A stretch of DNA of 39,998 bases from JBBKWU01 sp037969035 (GCA_037969035.1 JBBKWU010000004.1:1-39998); one strand, 5' to 3'. Positions 24,095 through 33,034 are shown, counted from the stretch's first letter. Translations and numbers: made by a program. The notes: generated from the letters alone by a model not told the origin.

Positions 24095-25026
24095 ATATCA
24101 TCCATCATCAGCGCGTTTAAATGAGCCGCTGTTGAGGTTCTGAGGGCGTCTAGATCATAGCCGCCCTCTAATACTGACACAATACGCCCATCGCAACATG
24201 AGTTTGCGATTTTGGCAAGTTCATGCGTCACCCATTCAAAATCATCATCGGTTAAATTCATCCCGCCAATGGGGTCGTCTTTGTGTGCGTCAAAGCCTGC
24301 GGAGATCATAATCAGGTCGGGCGCGAAGGATTTGAGCGCAGGGAAAACTTGCGCCTCATACGTGCGCCTAAATGTTTGTGATGCGGTGTTTGCGCTAAAT
24401 TCTATGTTTAGAATTTTACCGTCGATATTGTCTTTTTCAAATCCTGTGTTTGGGAAAAGCGGCGATTGATGGGATGAGATGTAGAAGATATCATCAGCCT
24501 TGCGCGTCATAAAATCGGTGCCATTGCCGTGATGTACGTCAAAGTCGATAATTGCGATTTTGGTAATATTATGCGCGTCTTGGGCATGGCGTGCGCCGAT
24601 AAAGATGTTGTTGTAAAAACAAAAGCCCATGGCTTGTTCTGGCATGGCGTGGTGCCCCGGGGGGCGCATGGCGGAAAAGGCGCGTTGTGTGACACCGTTT
24701 GTGATATCGTCAACGGCTTGGCACACCGCGCCTGCCGCATGATTTATGGCAGAGAGCGAGTGCGGACAAAGTACGGTATCACCGTCAAGATAGGCAAAGT
24801 CGTCCTCGGGCAGGGAATCTTGCAATTTTTGAATATAGGGAATGGAATGCGCGCGCGCGATTTCGGCTGTGGTGGCTTCGCGGGCTTCAATAACAGGGAT
24901 GTCGCTGAACGGTTTATCCTTCAAAACAGAGATAACCGCGCCAATACGCGCAGTTTTCTCGGGATGGCCGCTGCCTGTGTCGTGGTCATATGCTGACGGA
25001 TGTGTGTAAATCTGTAGTTTGTTCAT
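24091..25026 (-). CDS. Histone-deacetylase-fold amidohydrolase (AcuC/HDAC family)
   Basis: 311 residues. All zinc-site and active-site landmarks of the HDAC fold are present: GHPEKTARI, RPPGHHA (120-127) with the His pair, FCFYNNIFIGA, DFDVHHGNGT (161-170) with metal ligands Asp and His, GFDAHKDDPIGG with the third ligand Asp, and LEGGYDLDAL with the catalytic Tyr. Bacterial members remove acetyl groups from lysine, polyamines or other amides; the substrate here cannot be told. Cytosolic, transcribed alone leftward; a hairpin terminator separates it from the ankyrin gene upstream. Confidence 0.9.
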   Translation of the reverse strand: MNKLQIYTHPSAYDHDTGSGHPEKTARIGAVISVLKDKPFSDIPVIEAREATTAEIARAHSIPYIQKLQDSLPEDDFAYLDGDTVLCPHSLSAINHAAGAVCQAVDDITNGVTQRAFSAMRPPGHHAMPEQAMGFCFYNNIFIGARHAQDAHNITKIAIIDFDVHHGNGTDFMTRKADDIFYISSHQSPLFPNTGFEKDNIDGKILNIEFSANTASQTFRRTYEAQVFPALKSFAPDLIMISAGFDAHKDDPIGGMNLTDDDFEWVTHELAKIANSCCDGRIVSVLEGGYDLDALRTSTAAHLNALMMDDI

Positions 25027-25076
25027 GACGACAGCGTAGCGGTTTTTGCTTTTTCGTGCATTTGTTTTTTAGAGAC

Positions 25077-25110
25077 ACAAAAGCCCCCCTCCTTCACAGG
25101 AGGGGGGCTT
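25077..25110 (-). terminator. Strong rho-independent terminator
   Basis: AAGCCCCCCTCCT at 25081-25093 pairs perfectly over 13 bases with its complement at 25098-25110, loop TCAC. Read leftward the stem is followed by TTTTGTG. It ends the ankyrin transcript just before the start of the deacetylase gene. Confidence 0.88.
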
Positions 25111-25117
25111 GTATTAA

Positions 25118-25651
25118 TTATAGAGCAAGAACGCTTTTCATGCTGCGGGCTGCTGAGCCATAAGAACTATCGCGTAGTTTTGCGTAGTTTATGACGTTCA
25201 AGATCGCAGGGTTTCCACTAGATTCTGCCAAGTATGTTGGTGTGATGTCGTGTTTGCTGATGACATTAATATCTGCGTTAGCATCAATTAAGGCTTGGGC
25301 TATAGTTACATCAGCTCTATACAACGCAATCATTATAGGTGTGATGCCATGAATGTTTGCAGCATTAACATCTGCGCCTAACGCAATCAGGCTGTTTACC
25401 GTTTCGGCGTCATTTAATCGGATGGCTTGCATTAATGGTGTTTCGTCAAGGTCACCCACGGCATTTACGATTTTTTGTTTTGCATTGTCTTGGCCGTCAA
25501 AGTCAGATGATTTTAATGCGGCAATTATTTTTTTAACTGCCTCAGAGCCTTGAGTTCTCAAGCCTTGAATTAGTTTTTGGCCAGTTTGATCAACCATTTC
25601 ATTAAAAAGTTGTGCTAAATCTGGCGTTGTTGTCATGGTTGCGGTTGTCAT
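25118..25651 (-). CDS. Ankyrin-repeat protein, 177 aa
   Basis: No signal peptide. An N-terminal helical part (about 1-68) is followed by two clear and one partial ankyrin repeats: DETPLMQAIRLNDAETVNSL to GADVNAAN, then HGITPIMIALYRADVTIAQAL to NADINVIS, then HDITPTYLAESSGN. Such repeats bind other proteins; the partner is unknown. The start at 25651 has GGGGA about 9 bases upstream; a second Met at residue 6 is possible. Isolated single-gene unit with its own terminator. Confidence 0.85.
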   Translation of the reverse strand: MTTATMTTTPDLAQLFNEMVDQTGQKLIQGLRTQGSEAVKKIIAALKSSDFDGQDNAKQKIVNAVGDLDETPLMQAIRLNDAETVNSLIALGADVNAANIHGITPIMIALYRADVTIAQALIDANADINVISKHDITPTYLAESSGNPAILNVINYAKLRDSSYGSAARSMKSVLAL

Positions 25652-25811
25652 GGTGTGTTCCCCATTTTATTGTTGTTTGTCTTGAAATATAGAATTAACC
25701 ATAATTTGTAAATGTATCTTGATTGCTACGCAAGGAGGTTTTTTCTAGAATATGTGCATATATGGTTTATATGTTATATTTCCCGACGTAAAAACAGGAG
25801 CAATAAAACAT

Positions 25812-27083
25812 ATGGCATCAGGCCCGCAGACTACAATATACAAGCTGTCGCATAAGTTATTACAACGTTGGGTGCCAAAATGGTACGAGGCGTTTGTTGA
25901 CCATAAAAATGGTGGTTTTCATGAGCGTTTGGGGCATGGTTTTCAGCCTATTTATACGGGCAAGCGTCGTTTATTGACGCATTGCCGCCAAATGTCTATT
26001 TACGCCCACGCCGCCGTGCAACCCGAAGCTTGCGCGTTCAAACCCGATTTAACCGCCGCATATGACCATCTGATGAAAACATTTTATGTTGCGGATTCTG
26101 GTGGGTTTCGTTGCAGTGTTGACGATCAGGGGCAGGTGCTTGATGAGACGTATGATCTGTATGCGCACGCGTTTGTGATTTTTGCGCTGTCTCATTATTA
26201 CAAGGCAACACAGGATGAACGCGCACGCGATACGGCGCTTGGCACGTTAGGGTTTATTGATGAAGCCTTTCGTATTGAGGGTATTGCAGGGCTATCCGAA
26301 GCATTGGATATGAAGCGCACGCCGCTTGTGAAAACGCGCCGCCATGAAAGCCATATGCATTTGTTGGAGGCGTGTTTGTTTGCTTATGAGGTTTGGGATG
26401 ATGCGGCTTATATGGTCATTGCAGATGAAATTGTGCAGTTGTTCTTCCATAATTTTTACGATGCCGACAAAAATATGCTGCCCGAATATTACACGGCGGA
26501 TTTAAAGCCTTATGCCGAGGATGGCACACTTGTGTGTGAGCCTGGGCATTATTGCGAATGGATTTGGTTGTTGAAGAAATACGGCGCGTTGCGTGATGAT
26601 CCCGCGCAATTTGACGATGTCTGCGCGGAGATGCTTGATTGGGCGAACGCGCATGGTTGGGATGATGAATATGGCGGTATTTTTGATGAATTAGACCCCG
26701 AGGGTGGCATTGTGCAGGATACCAAGCGTCTCTGGCCGTTTTCGGAAAGCTTGAAGGCCAATGCGCTGATGCTCGATAGCGGCATGGATAAGGACAAAAT
26801 CAAGGCGCATTACGCGAAGATGGTGGCTGTGTTTGAAGAGCATTACATTGATGATCGTGGCTTTTGGACGGAATGGTTGAGCCGTGATTTAAAGCCCGCC
26901 ACAGATTATATGCCCGGCACAACGCCGTATCATGTGTATTTCGGCATAACAGAAGCGCGTGATGTTCTAAAGGCGCGAGGGCGGTCACGCTCGCTCCGTG
27001 CGATGCCCGAGATTACGATTTATAGCTGGCGGCAAAAGTTATCGGCTGGGGTGCGAAAAATCCGTATGGGGTTAAAGGGTTAG
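25812..27083 (+). CDS. AGE-family epimerase/isomerase
   Basis: 423 residues from the ATG at 25812 (CAGGAG upstream); the frame could begin at 25752, but the added MCIYGLYVIFPD has no family likeness. The protein is an (alpha/alpha)6-barrel of the N-acylglucosamine 2-epimerase superfamily, which includes mannose-6-phosphate isomerase-like and cellobiose epimerase branches. Landmarks: NGGFHERL near 34, RRLLTHCRQMSIYAHA, RHESHMHLLEACL with the conserved His, EPGHYCEWIWLL with the catalytic His/Glu, and KRLWPFSESLKA. Substrate probably a hexose or amino sugar. Ends at a hairpin shared with the convergent lipoprotein gene. Confidence 0.88.
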   Translation: MASGPQTTIYKLSHKLLQRWVPKWYEAFVDHKNGGFHERLGHGFQPIYTGKRRLLTHCRQMSIYAHAAVQPEACAFKPDLTAAYDHLMKTFYVADSGGFRCSVDDQGQVLDETYDLYAHAFVIFALSHYYKATQDERARDTALGTLGFIDEAFRIEGIAGLSEALDMKRTPLVKTRRHESHMHLLEACLFAYEVWDDAAYMVIADEIVQLFFHNFYDADKNMLPEYYTADLKPYAEDGTLVCEPGHYCEWIWLLKKYGALRDDPAQFDDVCAEMLDWANAHGWDDEYGGIFDELDPEGGIVQDTKRLWPFSESLKANALMLDSGMDKDKIKAHYAKMVAVFEEHYIDDRGFWTEWLSRDLKPATDYMPGTTPYHVYFGITEARDVLKARGRSRSLRAMPEITIYSWRQKLSAGVRKIRMGLKG

Positions 27084-27118
27084 TACTGCTTTACACCTTT
27101 ACCCTCGCTGAGGCTCGT

Positions 27119-27148
27119 ATGTAAACAAAGCTTCGCTTTGCTTTACAT
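27119..27148. terminator. Hairpin between convergent genes
   Basis: ATGTAAACAAAGC at 27119-27131 pairs, with one bulge, with GCTTTGCTTTACAT at 27135-27148. It covers the last two codons and stop of the lipoprotein gene at 27143 and lies 36 bases after the epimerase stop, so it may serve both directions. No long T run. Confidence 0.5.
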
Positions 27149-27805
27149 GGCAGGTGCGGTAAGCAATGCTTGGTTATACATTAGCTCTTCTTCGGTGAGT
27201 TGGAACCCAATAAAGATCGAGTAATCATCGCCTGTGCTGTTTGGGGCAATCGGGATGATTTGGCGCATGTTATCGGACTGTGTCACGCTGCTTTGGTCTT
27301 TGTCATACGAAACAGTGGTGGCAAATATTTCTTTGGCGAGAATCTCGCCGTCTTTACCCTCAATCGCGATGAAGTAGGGATAGGCAAAGCTCGGGCGTTC
27401 GCCTGCAGAGGCGCGACCTGCGGGGCCAAGTTCACCCGCGAATTGGATACTAATTTCAACAATGACGTTGTTTCCGCGATGGCGGCAATTATCCTGAAGA
27501 TTTGCGATTTTAAATGACGATACGCGCTGGTTTTCGGCGGGTTGTGTTTGGTCTTTGAATAGGTGGATTTCACTCAGCATTTCTGTGGTTTCAATCTTTG
27601 GGCAGCCTGTCGCGATGATTTCTGTCTCGGCTTTGGCGGCTGCGTCTTCGTTGCTGCTGAGCGAAGGAAGTTTCATTGAGCTTATGCTTTGACCAACAGA
27701 GCTGAAGGCACCCTTGGTTGATTCCATCGCGCTATCCATGGCGGTGCAAGAGGTGAAAGGGATGCACGTGGCAATGAGTAATGAATAGAGATTGATGCGT
27801 GTCAT
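27143..27805 (-). CDS. Putative lipoprotein, 220 aa
   Basis: I prefer the ATG at 27805 (AGGA site upstream): it gives a normal lipoprotein signal, MTRINLYSLLIATCIPFTSC with lipidated Cys20. The open frame extends upstream to 27877 but that part looks random and overlaps the divergent ispH leader. The mature protein has a Ser/Ala-rich linker, then a beta-rich domain (KIANLQDNCRHRGNNVIVEI, SFAYPYFIAIEGKDGEILAK) typical of envelope proteins. Family not recognised. Divergent from ispH. Confidence 0.7.
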   Translation of the reverse strand: MTRINLYSLLIATCIPFTSCTAMDSAMESTKGAFSSVGQSISSMKLPSLSSNEDAAAKAETEIIATGCPKIETTEMLSEIHLFKDQTQPAENQRVSSFKIANLQDNCRHRGNNVIVEISIQFAGELGPAGRASAGERPSFAYPYFIAIEGKDGEILAKEIFATTVSYDKDQSSVTQSDNMRQIIPIAPNSTGDDYSIFIGFQLTEEELMYNQALLTAPAM

Positions 27806-27907
27806 GGTGATTTCCTGTCCAATGTCTAGTTTATTGTTTGATGCCAAAAGAATAAGGCAGGTATAAAAACTTGGCAAGTGCCTACGGTTTCTTATATAGA
27901 TGTAAGC

Positions 27908-28942
27908 ATGGAAAATACGGAAAAACGGGATCTTAAAATACTACTGTCGGCACCGCGTGGATTTTGCGCGGGGGTTGATCGGGCGATACAGATTGTGGAT
28001 CGGGCGTTGGAGAAATTCGGCGCGCCGGTTTATGTGCGGCACGAGATTGTTCACAATAAATTCGTGGTTGAGGGCTTACGCGCCAAGGGTGCTGTGTTTG
28101 TTGAGGAATTGGACGAAATTCCCGACGACGGGCGGCCTGTGATTTTCTCCGCGCATGGCGTACCGAAAAGCGTTCCCGAAACGGCTGCTGCGCGTGAGAT
28201 GATGTTTATTGATGCAACATGCCCGTTGGTAAGCAAGGTCCACCGCGAGGCAGAACGCCATTATAAAAACGGCAAGCAAATCATCCTGATCGGTCATAAA
28301 GGTCATCCTGAGGTTGTTGGCACAATGGGGCAATTACCCGATGGTGCTGTGGTGTTGGTGGAAACGCTTTCGGATGTGGCGGCTTTACGTTGTCATCCTG
28401 AGCAACGCGAAGGGTCTGGCGTGGCGGAAGGAGATTCTTCGGCTATGCCTCAGAATGACAGTAATATGTTGGACGCTGATAATCTGGCGTGGTGTACGCA
28501 AACCACATTATCGGTGGATGATACGGCGGAAATCGTAACCGCGTTGCAGGAAAAATTCCCAAACATTGAAGGCCCGCATAAAGAAGATATTTGCTACGCC
28601 ACCACCAACAGGCAGGAAGCTGTGAAAGCCATTGCACCGCTTGCGGATGCGCTCATGGTGATTGGTGCGCCGAATTCATCGAATTCCAACAGGTTGGTGG
28701 AGGTGGGTGAAGCGCATGGCTGTGATAAGGCTTTACTGGTGCAGCGCGCCGCAGAGATCGATTGGGCGTGGCTTGATGGTGTGAATGTCCTTGGTTTGAC
28801 CGCAGGGGCGTCTGCGCCTGAAATCCTGGTTGATGAAGTGATCGCGGCAGCCAAAGAGCATTTCAACGTGACCGTTGAGGAAATCAATATCAAAGACGAA
28901 AATGTTGTGTTCAAAATCCCGAAAATTCTGGCTGCTGAATAA
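27908..28942 (+). CDS. ispH: 4-hydroxy-3-methylbut-2-enyl diphosphate reductase with in-frame repeat insert
   Basis: 344 residues from the ATG at 27908; a GTG at 27878 is a less likely start. [4Fe-4S] enzyme of the last MEP step, making isopentenyl and dimethylallyl diphosphate. The three cluster Cys are in GFCAGVDRAI, DATCPLVSKVH and DICYATTNRQ. Substrate-binding strings HEIVHNK, SAHGVPK, GHKGHPEV and GAPNSSNSNRL are intact. About 23 residues (162-185, HPEQREGSGVAEGDSSAMPQ and ND) come from a palindromic element placed between VETLSDVAAL and DADNLAWCTQTTLS; without it the length would be about 320, as usual. In Alphaproteobacteria thrB and rnhA commonly follow directly; here an SPFH gene and a YgjV-like gene intervene. 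Confidence 0.95.
   Translation: MENTEKRDLKILLSAPRGFCAGVDRAIQIVDRALEKFGAPVYVRHEIVHNKFVVEGLRAKGAVFVEELDEIPDDGRPVIFSAHGVPKSVPETAAAREMMFIDATCPLVSKVHREAERHYKNGKQIILIGHKGHPEVVGTMGQLPDGAVVLVETLSDVAALRCHPEQREGSGVAEGDSSAMPQNDSNMLDADNLAWCTQTTLSVDDTAEIVTALQEKFPNIEGPHKEDICYATTNRQEAVKAIAPLADALMVIGAPNSSNSNRLVEVGEAHGCDKALLVQRAAEIDWAWLDGVNVLGLTAGASAPEILVDEVIAAAKEHFNVTVEEINIKDENVVFKIPKILAAE
28391..28460. repeat. Palindromic element family B, ispH copy
   Basis: 70 bases, ends TGTCATCCTGAG and CTCAGAATGACA inverted with one mismatch. Its ends match the two dxs copies after strand reversal; the centre differs and is three bases shorter, which keeps the frame. Relative to the host gene it has the same orientation and phase as in dxs. 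Confidence 0.92.
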
Positions 28943-28999
28943 AGAAAAAACCGCAGCAAATACATGCCGCGGCTTTGTGTTCTTTATGCGCGTATAAGA

Positions 29000-30034
29000 T
29001 TAACGGCTTGGTGTCGCAGGTTTAGCAGCAAGTGGTGCAATCACGTCTGCGCCTGGTGCGAAACGACCGTCAACGATAACGCCTTCGCCACCGATAACTT
29101 GTGGAGACTGACCATTCCAACGCTCAGCAAGTGTTTGCTCGCGCAGGGCTTCAGGGCCACCAGCAGCTTCAACAAGACCGCGAAGACGGGCGATCTCTTG
29201 TTCTGCACGTAGGCGGATGGATTCTGCTTCACCTGTGGCCTCTTGAATTTTTGCACGACGAACACCATCAGCTTCGGCTTCAGCAGCATCAGCTCTTCTC
29301 TCTTTTTCTGATTGTTCGTAACGAGCAGCTTCGGCTTTTGCACGAGAGTCAGCAATTGTTTTTCTTCTGCTGAGATAATCGTCATCAAATTCATAGTTAC
29401 CAATACGGTACTCTGCGATTTCCAATCTTGGAACTTCTCTGTCACCAACCATTACTGTTCCAGGGATCACAGCATCTATAGATGCTTGGACTTTAGCAGC
29501 AATACGATCGCCAACTCTTTCTGAGTCTAGAAAGTTTAGCGCGCCAGAACGAATTTGTGATGTAACAGTTTGTGTTTCATCTTCGTCTTCACTCGCGATA
29601 ATTGTCAAACGAACAACGTCACGAAGCGCACCTTCGGCAAGGCTTGTAATGCGGGCTTCGTAATCAGGCATTCTGGAACGCATGACTGTCAGTGTTTCTT
29701 CACGTTCTTCGCGTGTGCCATTGAATTGCAGGAAGATCGAGCTTTTCATGTCTTCTGCTGTAACTGTACCGTTTTGGAGACCGACGCTAGATTGTGGAAC
29801 TGTATATTCCTGAAAGCTTGTTGTTGCGCCAAATGTGGTTTGGTAAAATGGTATTTTCAGTGACAAGCCTTCTGGTGCAAATCTTGTCGGGCTACCGGCA
29901 GTAAGAACCATGTTGACTTCGTCTGGGCCTGTGATGACAACGCCATCAAATGCGACAGTTACGCCGCCGAGGCCAAGGATGCTCAGTGCGCCAATTTTTG
30001 CATATTTTTTAAAATTTGGTTTTGGTAAATTCAT
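29000..30034 (-). CDS. SPFH (band 7 / prohibitin-like) membrane protein
   Basis: 344 residues. One N-terminal membrane segment (about 13-30, IGALSILGLGGVTVAFDGVV) is followed by an SPFH domain (about 30-215) with VTAEDMKSSIFLQFNGT and the typical RDVVRLTI region. Then comes a long charged Ala/Glu/Arg coiled coil (about 225-300, RAKAEAARYEQSEKERRADA and onward), a general form of bacterial prohibitin/flotillin relatives that scaffold membrane microdomains or regulate FtsH-type proteases. AAGGGGA lies 6 bases before the ATG. It is inverted with respect to ispH and thrB and thus interrupts that cluster. Confidence 0.85.
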   Translation of the reverse strand: MNLPKPNFKKYAKIGALSILGLGGVTVAFDGVVITGPDEVNMVLTAGSPTRFAPEGLSLKIPFYQTTFGATTSFQEYTVPQSSVGLQNGTVTAEDMKSSIFLQFNGTREEREETLTVMRSRMPDYEARITSLAEGALRDVVRLTIIASEDEDETQTVTSQIRSGALNFLDSERVGDRIAAKVQASIDAVIPGTVMVGDREVPRLEIAEYRIGNYEFDDDYLSRRKTIADSRAKAEAARYEQSEKERRADAAEAEADGVRRAKIQEATGEAESIRLRAEQEIARLRGLVEAAGGPEALREQTLAERWNGQSPQVIGGEGVIVDGRFAPGADVIAPLAAKPATPSR

Positions 30035-30189
30035 GGTGTTCCCCTTTTGTTATTGTTATTATTTGTTGTGTGAGTTTTATAGCAAGTAATTATGGAAGCT
30101 ACAAGCGGTTTCGGAAAATAGCGGCGCGGCAGGTGACATAATCATATTTTCTTGTTCAGGTAGCAACCATTTGTTAAGCATTCGGGCGT

Positions 30190-30771
30190 ATGTTGAGCGT
30201 AAGGGATATACTTACGGGGATTGCGTTGCCAGAACATTTTTTTATCGAGCTTATTTTCATTCTCGCCTTTTTGGTGAATGTCTGTCATTTCCATGCCAGC
30301 ACGCGTCAACGCATGATGTTGATGAAATTCGGCACAGGCATATTATATGCGTTCTATTTTTTCTGCCTTGATGCCCCGACAGCGATGATGGCGGCGATGA
30401 TTTCTAGCTTTGGCGGATTGGCGCAGGCGTGCTTTGCCGATGATGTTCTGCACAAGACTAAAAAATTACGAGCAGGCGTTGCTGTGTGCCTTGCGTGGGC
30501 AGCGATTGTGGTGTCGGCGGGAAGCTCGCTTGAGGCGTTGCCGTTGATTGCAGTGATTAATTCACGTTTGGTTGAGATACAGTCGTGCAGACAGCGTATT
30601 CGCATCGGTTATATTTTCTCTATGGCTTGCTGGATCACATATGCGATTTCATCAGGCATGATCTTGTTGTACATCACCGAAAACATAAATATGCTTTCTA
30701 ATCTGTACGCGATTTGGAGAGAAGACAAAAAACGCACACAGGCGGTGCTTGCCCCTGCATATGCCGCTTGA
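30190..30771 (+). CDS. YgjV-like inner membrane protein
   Basis: 193 residues with about five to six hydrophobic segments (for example FFIELIFILAFLVNVCHF, MLMKFGTGILYAFYFF, VAVCLAWAAIVVSAGS). The order of segments, the central SFGGLAQACF region and the RIRIGYIFSMACWITYAISS tail fit the YgjV family of uncharacterised membrane proteins. ATG at 30190 chosen. Lies 30 bases ahead of thrB and may be cotranscribed with it and rnhA. Confidence 0.55.
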   Translation: MLSVRDILTGIALPEHFFIELIFILAFLVNVCHFHASTRQRMMLMKFGTGILYAFYFFCLDAPTAMMAAMISSFGGLAQACFADDVLHKTKKLRAGVAVCLAWAAIVVSAGSSLEALPLIAVINSRLVEIQSCRQRIRIGYIFSMACWITYAISSGMILLYITENINMLSNLYAIWREDKKRTQAVLAPAYAA

Positions 30772-30801
30772 CCGAATCCGTTATAACGATAGGATGGTGG
30801 C

Positions 30802-31749
30802 ATGGCATTTTATACAGAAGTTTCAGAACAAGATTTAAAGGCATTTCTCGCGCAATTTGATGTTGGCGCGTACCAGTCGCATGTAGGCATTAGAAAAGGT
30901 GTCAGCAACACGAACTATGACCTGCACACGGATGACGGGCATTATGTTCTGACACTGTTCGAGCCAAATCGAGTCCATATCGAGGACGTCCCATTTTTCA
31001 TGGCCTATGCGGATGCGCTGCAAAAAGGCGGCGTGAGCAGTCCCAAAATCATGATGGATAAGCAAGGGCATTTCGTGCGTGAGCTTTGTGGTCGTCCTGC
31101 GTGTATTGTTTCGTATCTGTTGGGTAAGGATGTCGATAAGGCTGACATTACGCCTGATAACTGCCGCAAGGTCGGGGCAACACTGGCAAAGATGCACAAG
31201 ATCGGCGCAGATTTCGAACATTTAAAGGTCAACCGTTATAGCCTTGAGAAATGGAATGGCTGGTTCTCGCGCTATAAGGATACGTTGAACAAAGCCAAAA
31301 ACGGGCTGGGTTTGACGATTTATATGCTGCTGACGGAGTTGAATAATAGCTGGCCTAAGGATTTGCCGCGCGGCGCAATCCATGGTGACTTTTTCCCCGA
31401 TAACGTGTTTTTCAGAAATTTCGAGATTAGCGGCGTGATCGATTTTCACTTTGCCTGCACGGATTTGTTTATTTTTGATCTAGCGATTGCAGTGAACGCA
31501 TGGTGTTTTGATCGGGATATAAAATTTGTGAATGAACGGTTCCACGCCTTGGTGCAGGGATATCAAAGCGTGCGTCCGTTGACCCCTGCGGAGACAAAGG
31601 TTTTACCGTTGATGCTGAAGGCGGCGGCGCTGCGGTTCTTGCTCTCACGGATTGAGGAATACGCGAATAACAAAGAGAATGCCGCCGTAACACCACATGA
31701 CCCGCGCTCTTTCATCAAACGTTTGGAATTCTTTACTAATGAGCACTAA
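30802..31749 (+). CDS. thrB: Homoserine kinase, APH-like type II
   Basis: 315 residues. ATP-dependent phosphorylation of homoserine in threonine synthesis. The protein has the choline-kinase/APH fold rather than the GHMP fold. The N-terminus MAFYTEVSEQDLKAFLAQFD and GVSNTNYDL (P-loop-like, about 34-42) are characteristic of alphaproteobacterial ThrB. The catalytic loop is IHGDFFPDNVFF near 193-204 and the metal-binding DFH is in GVIDFHFACTD near 213. AGGATGG precedes the ATG. Overlaps rnhA by 11 bases. Confidence 0.93.
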   Translation: MAFYTEVSEQDLKAFLAQFDVGAYQSHVGIRKGVSNTNYDLHTDDGHYVLTLFEPNRVHIEDVPFFMAYADALQKGGVSSPKIMMDKQGHFVRELCGRPACIVSYLLGKDVDKADITPDNCRKVGATLAKMHKIGADFEHLKVNRYSLEKWNGWFSRYKDTLNKAKNGLGLTIYMLLTELNNSWPKDLPRGAIHGDFFPDNVFFRNFEISGVIDFHFACTDLFIFDLAIAVNAWCFDRDIKFVNERFHALVQGYQSVRPLTPAETKVLPLMLKAAALRFLLSRIEEYANNKENAAVTPHDPRSFIKRLEFFTNEH

Positions 31750-32185
31750 GCCGACATCTTCCCTCATCGAAATATATACAGACGGCGCGTGTAGCGGCAA
31801 CCCTGGGCCGGGTGGTTGGGGTGCAGTGATGCGTTGGAACGACCACGAAAAAGAATTATCGGGCGGCGAACCAGACACCACCAACAACCGCATGGAAATG
31901 ATGGCGGTGATTAAGGCATTGGAAGCTCTAAAACGCCGGAGCACAGTCGCGCTGTACACCGACAGCAAATACGTGATGCAGGGTTTGAATGAATGGATGG
32001 CGGGCTGGAAGGCCAAAGGCTGGAAAACCGCAAACCGTAAACCTGTAAAAAATCAGGATTTGTGGCAGGAACTAGACGAACTCGTGCAAAAGCATGATGT
32101 CACTCTCCACTGGGTCAAAGGCCATGCGGGACATCCTGAGAATGAACGCGCGGACGTTCTGGCAACAAGTGCGATTATACGGTAA
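31739..32185 (+). CDS. rnhA: Ribonuclease HI
   Basis: 148 residues from the ATG at 31739, which lies inside the thrB end (11-base overlap), a typical coupling in this gene pair. The acidic catalytic residues are all present: Asp in YTDGACSGNPGPGGWG, Glu in NNRMEMMAVIKALE, Asp in LYTDSKYV and Asp in NERADVLA. The handle region WKAKGWKTANRKPVKNQDLW and WVKGHAGHPENERAD are standard. It degrades RNA in RNA-DNA hybrids. Confidence 0.95.
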   Translation: MSTKPTSSLIEIYTDGACSGNPGPGGWGAVMRWNDHEKELSGGEPDTTNNRMEMMAVIKALEALKRRSTVALYTDSKYVMQGLNEWMAGWKAKGWKTANRKPVKNQDLWQELDELVQKHDVTLHWVKGHAGHPENERADVLATSAIIR

Positions 32186-32432
32186 ATAGACACGTAGAAT
32201 CGATTCGCGAAACTCAATAAATTTCCATCTTAAACTTAATAATTTACAAACTTTATGAGGTTTGGTTTTTCTTGCCAAATAGTTTTCCACAAGGTTTTCT
32301 GCGGTTTTTGGAGGTTTTTAGGAACTTTAAGACTCTGTTAATCATTGGAACTCATGCTTAACTTACAGCCAAAGAAATACAGAAAAAAGACCCAAAGATT
32401 TTTTGGTTTTGTACATGAGAAGGAGAATTGTC

Positions 32433-32870
32433 ATGGGAATAACAACAACAATAAATAAACCCGAAGCGACTATTTTACCACTACCGCCGACTGCGGAAGA
32501 AAAAGACAAATTCGAAATGGAGATATATGCCAAGTTTATGCGCCATTTACGGTGCGTACCAAACAGCCGCACGGAAATAAAGGTTCTGTCTGCTATCCAA
32601 TTCACCGCAGACATGATGGATTGCGATGATGCGTTGATCGCCAAGGTTTTGGTTGATCTTGGGCTACGTGCCCCGCGCTGTGCCTTTCCAGCCTCGTACT
32701 TAGAGTTTGTGGACGCGTCGTTAATGCGCGCTTGCTGGAACGAGCATGGACTATCCGAAACCATTAGATCACTGCGTGATTATTGGGACAGCATCGGCGA
32801 GGACTTGTTTGCCTTCGCGCGCCGCTCCGAATTCGCGGTATATCAAGAGACATCGTTTACATCGATATAG
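32433..32870 (+). CDS. Hypothetical protein, 145 aa
   Basis: The ATG at 32433 is chosen because AAGGAG is 8 bases upstream; an upstream TTG in frame lacks such a site. The protein is helical, with EIYAKFMRHLRCVPNSRTEIKV, shortened here to RHLRCVPNSRTE, and RCAFPASYLEF, and no signal peptide. I do not recognise it. The 247 bases between rnhA and this gene are AT-rich and hold no other gene that I can see. A strong terminator follows. Confidence 0.55.
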   Translation: MGITTTINKPEATILPLPPTAEEKDKFEMEIYAKFMRHLRCVPNSRTEIKVLSAIQFTADMMDCDDALIAKVLVDLGLRAPRCAFPASYLEFVDASLMRACWNEHGLSETIRSLRDYWDSIGEDLFAFARRSEFAVYQETSFTSI

Positions 32871-32992
32871 CCCAGAGGGGAAAACAAAAAATAGCGCAGA
32901 TATTCCATTCGTCGTAGGCCCCACACCCAGACAAACATAGATGGAAGATCTCCTATTATAAAACAGCCCTAAATGATGTAAATGAAACTACG

Positions 32993-33026
32993 GAGAGGAG
33001 TTATTTAATTAACGCCTCTCTTTTTT
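32993..33026 (+). terminator. Rho-independent terminator
   Basis: GAGAGG at 32993-32998 pairs with CCTCTC at 33015-33020, extended inside by GTTA with TAAC, followed by six T. It ends the transcript of the 145-residue protein. Confidence 0.85.
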
Positions 33027-33034
33027 GTTTTACG

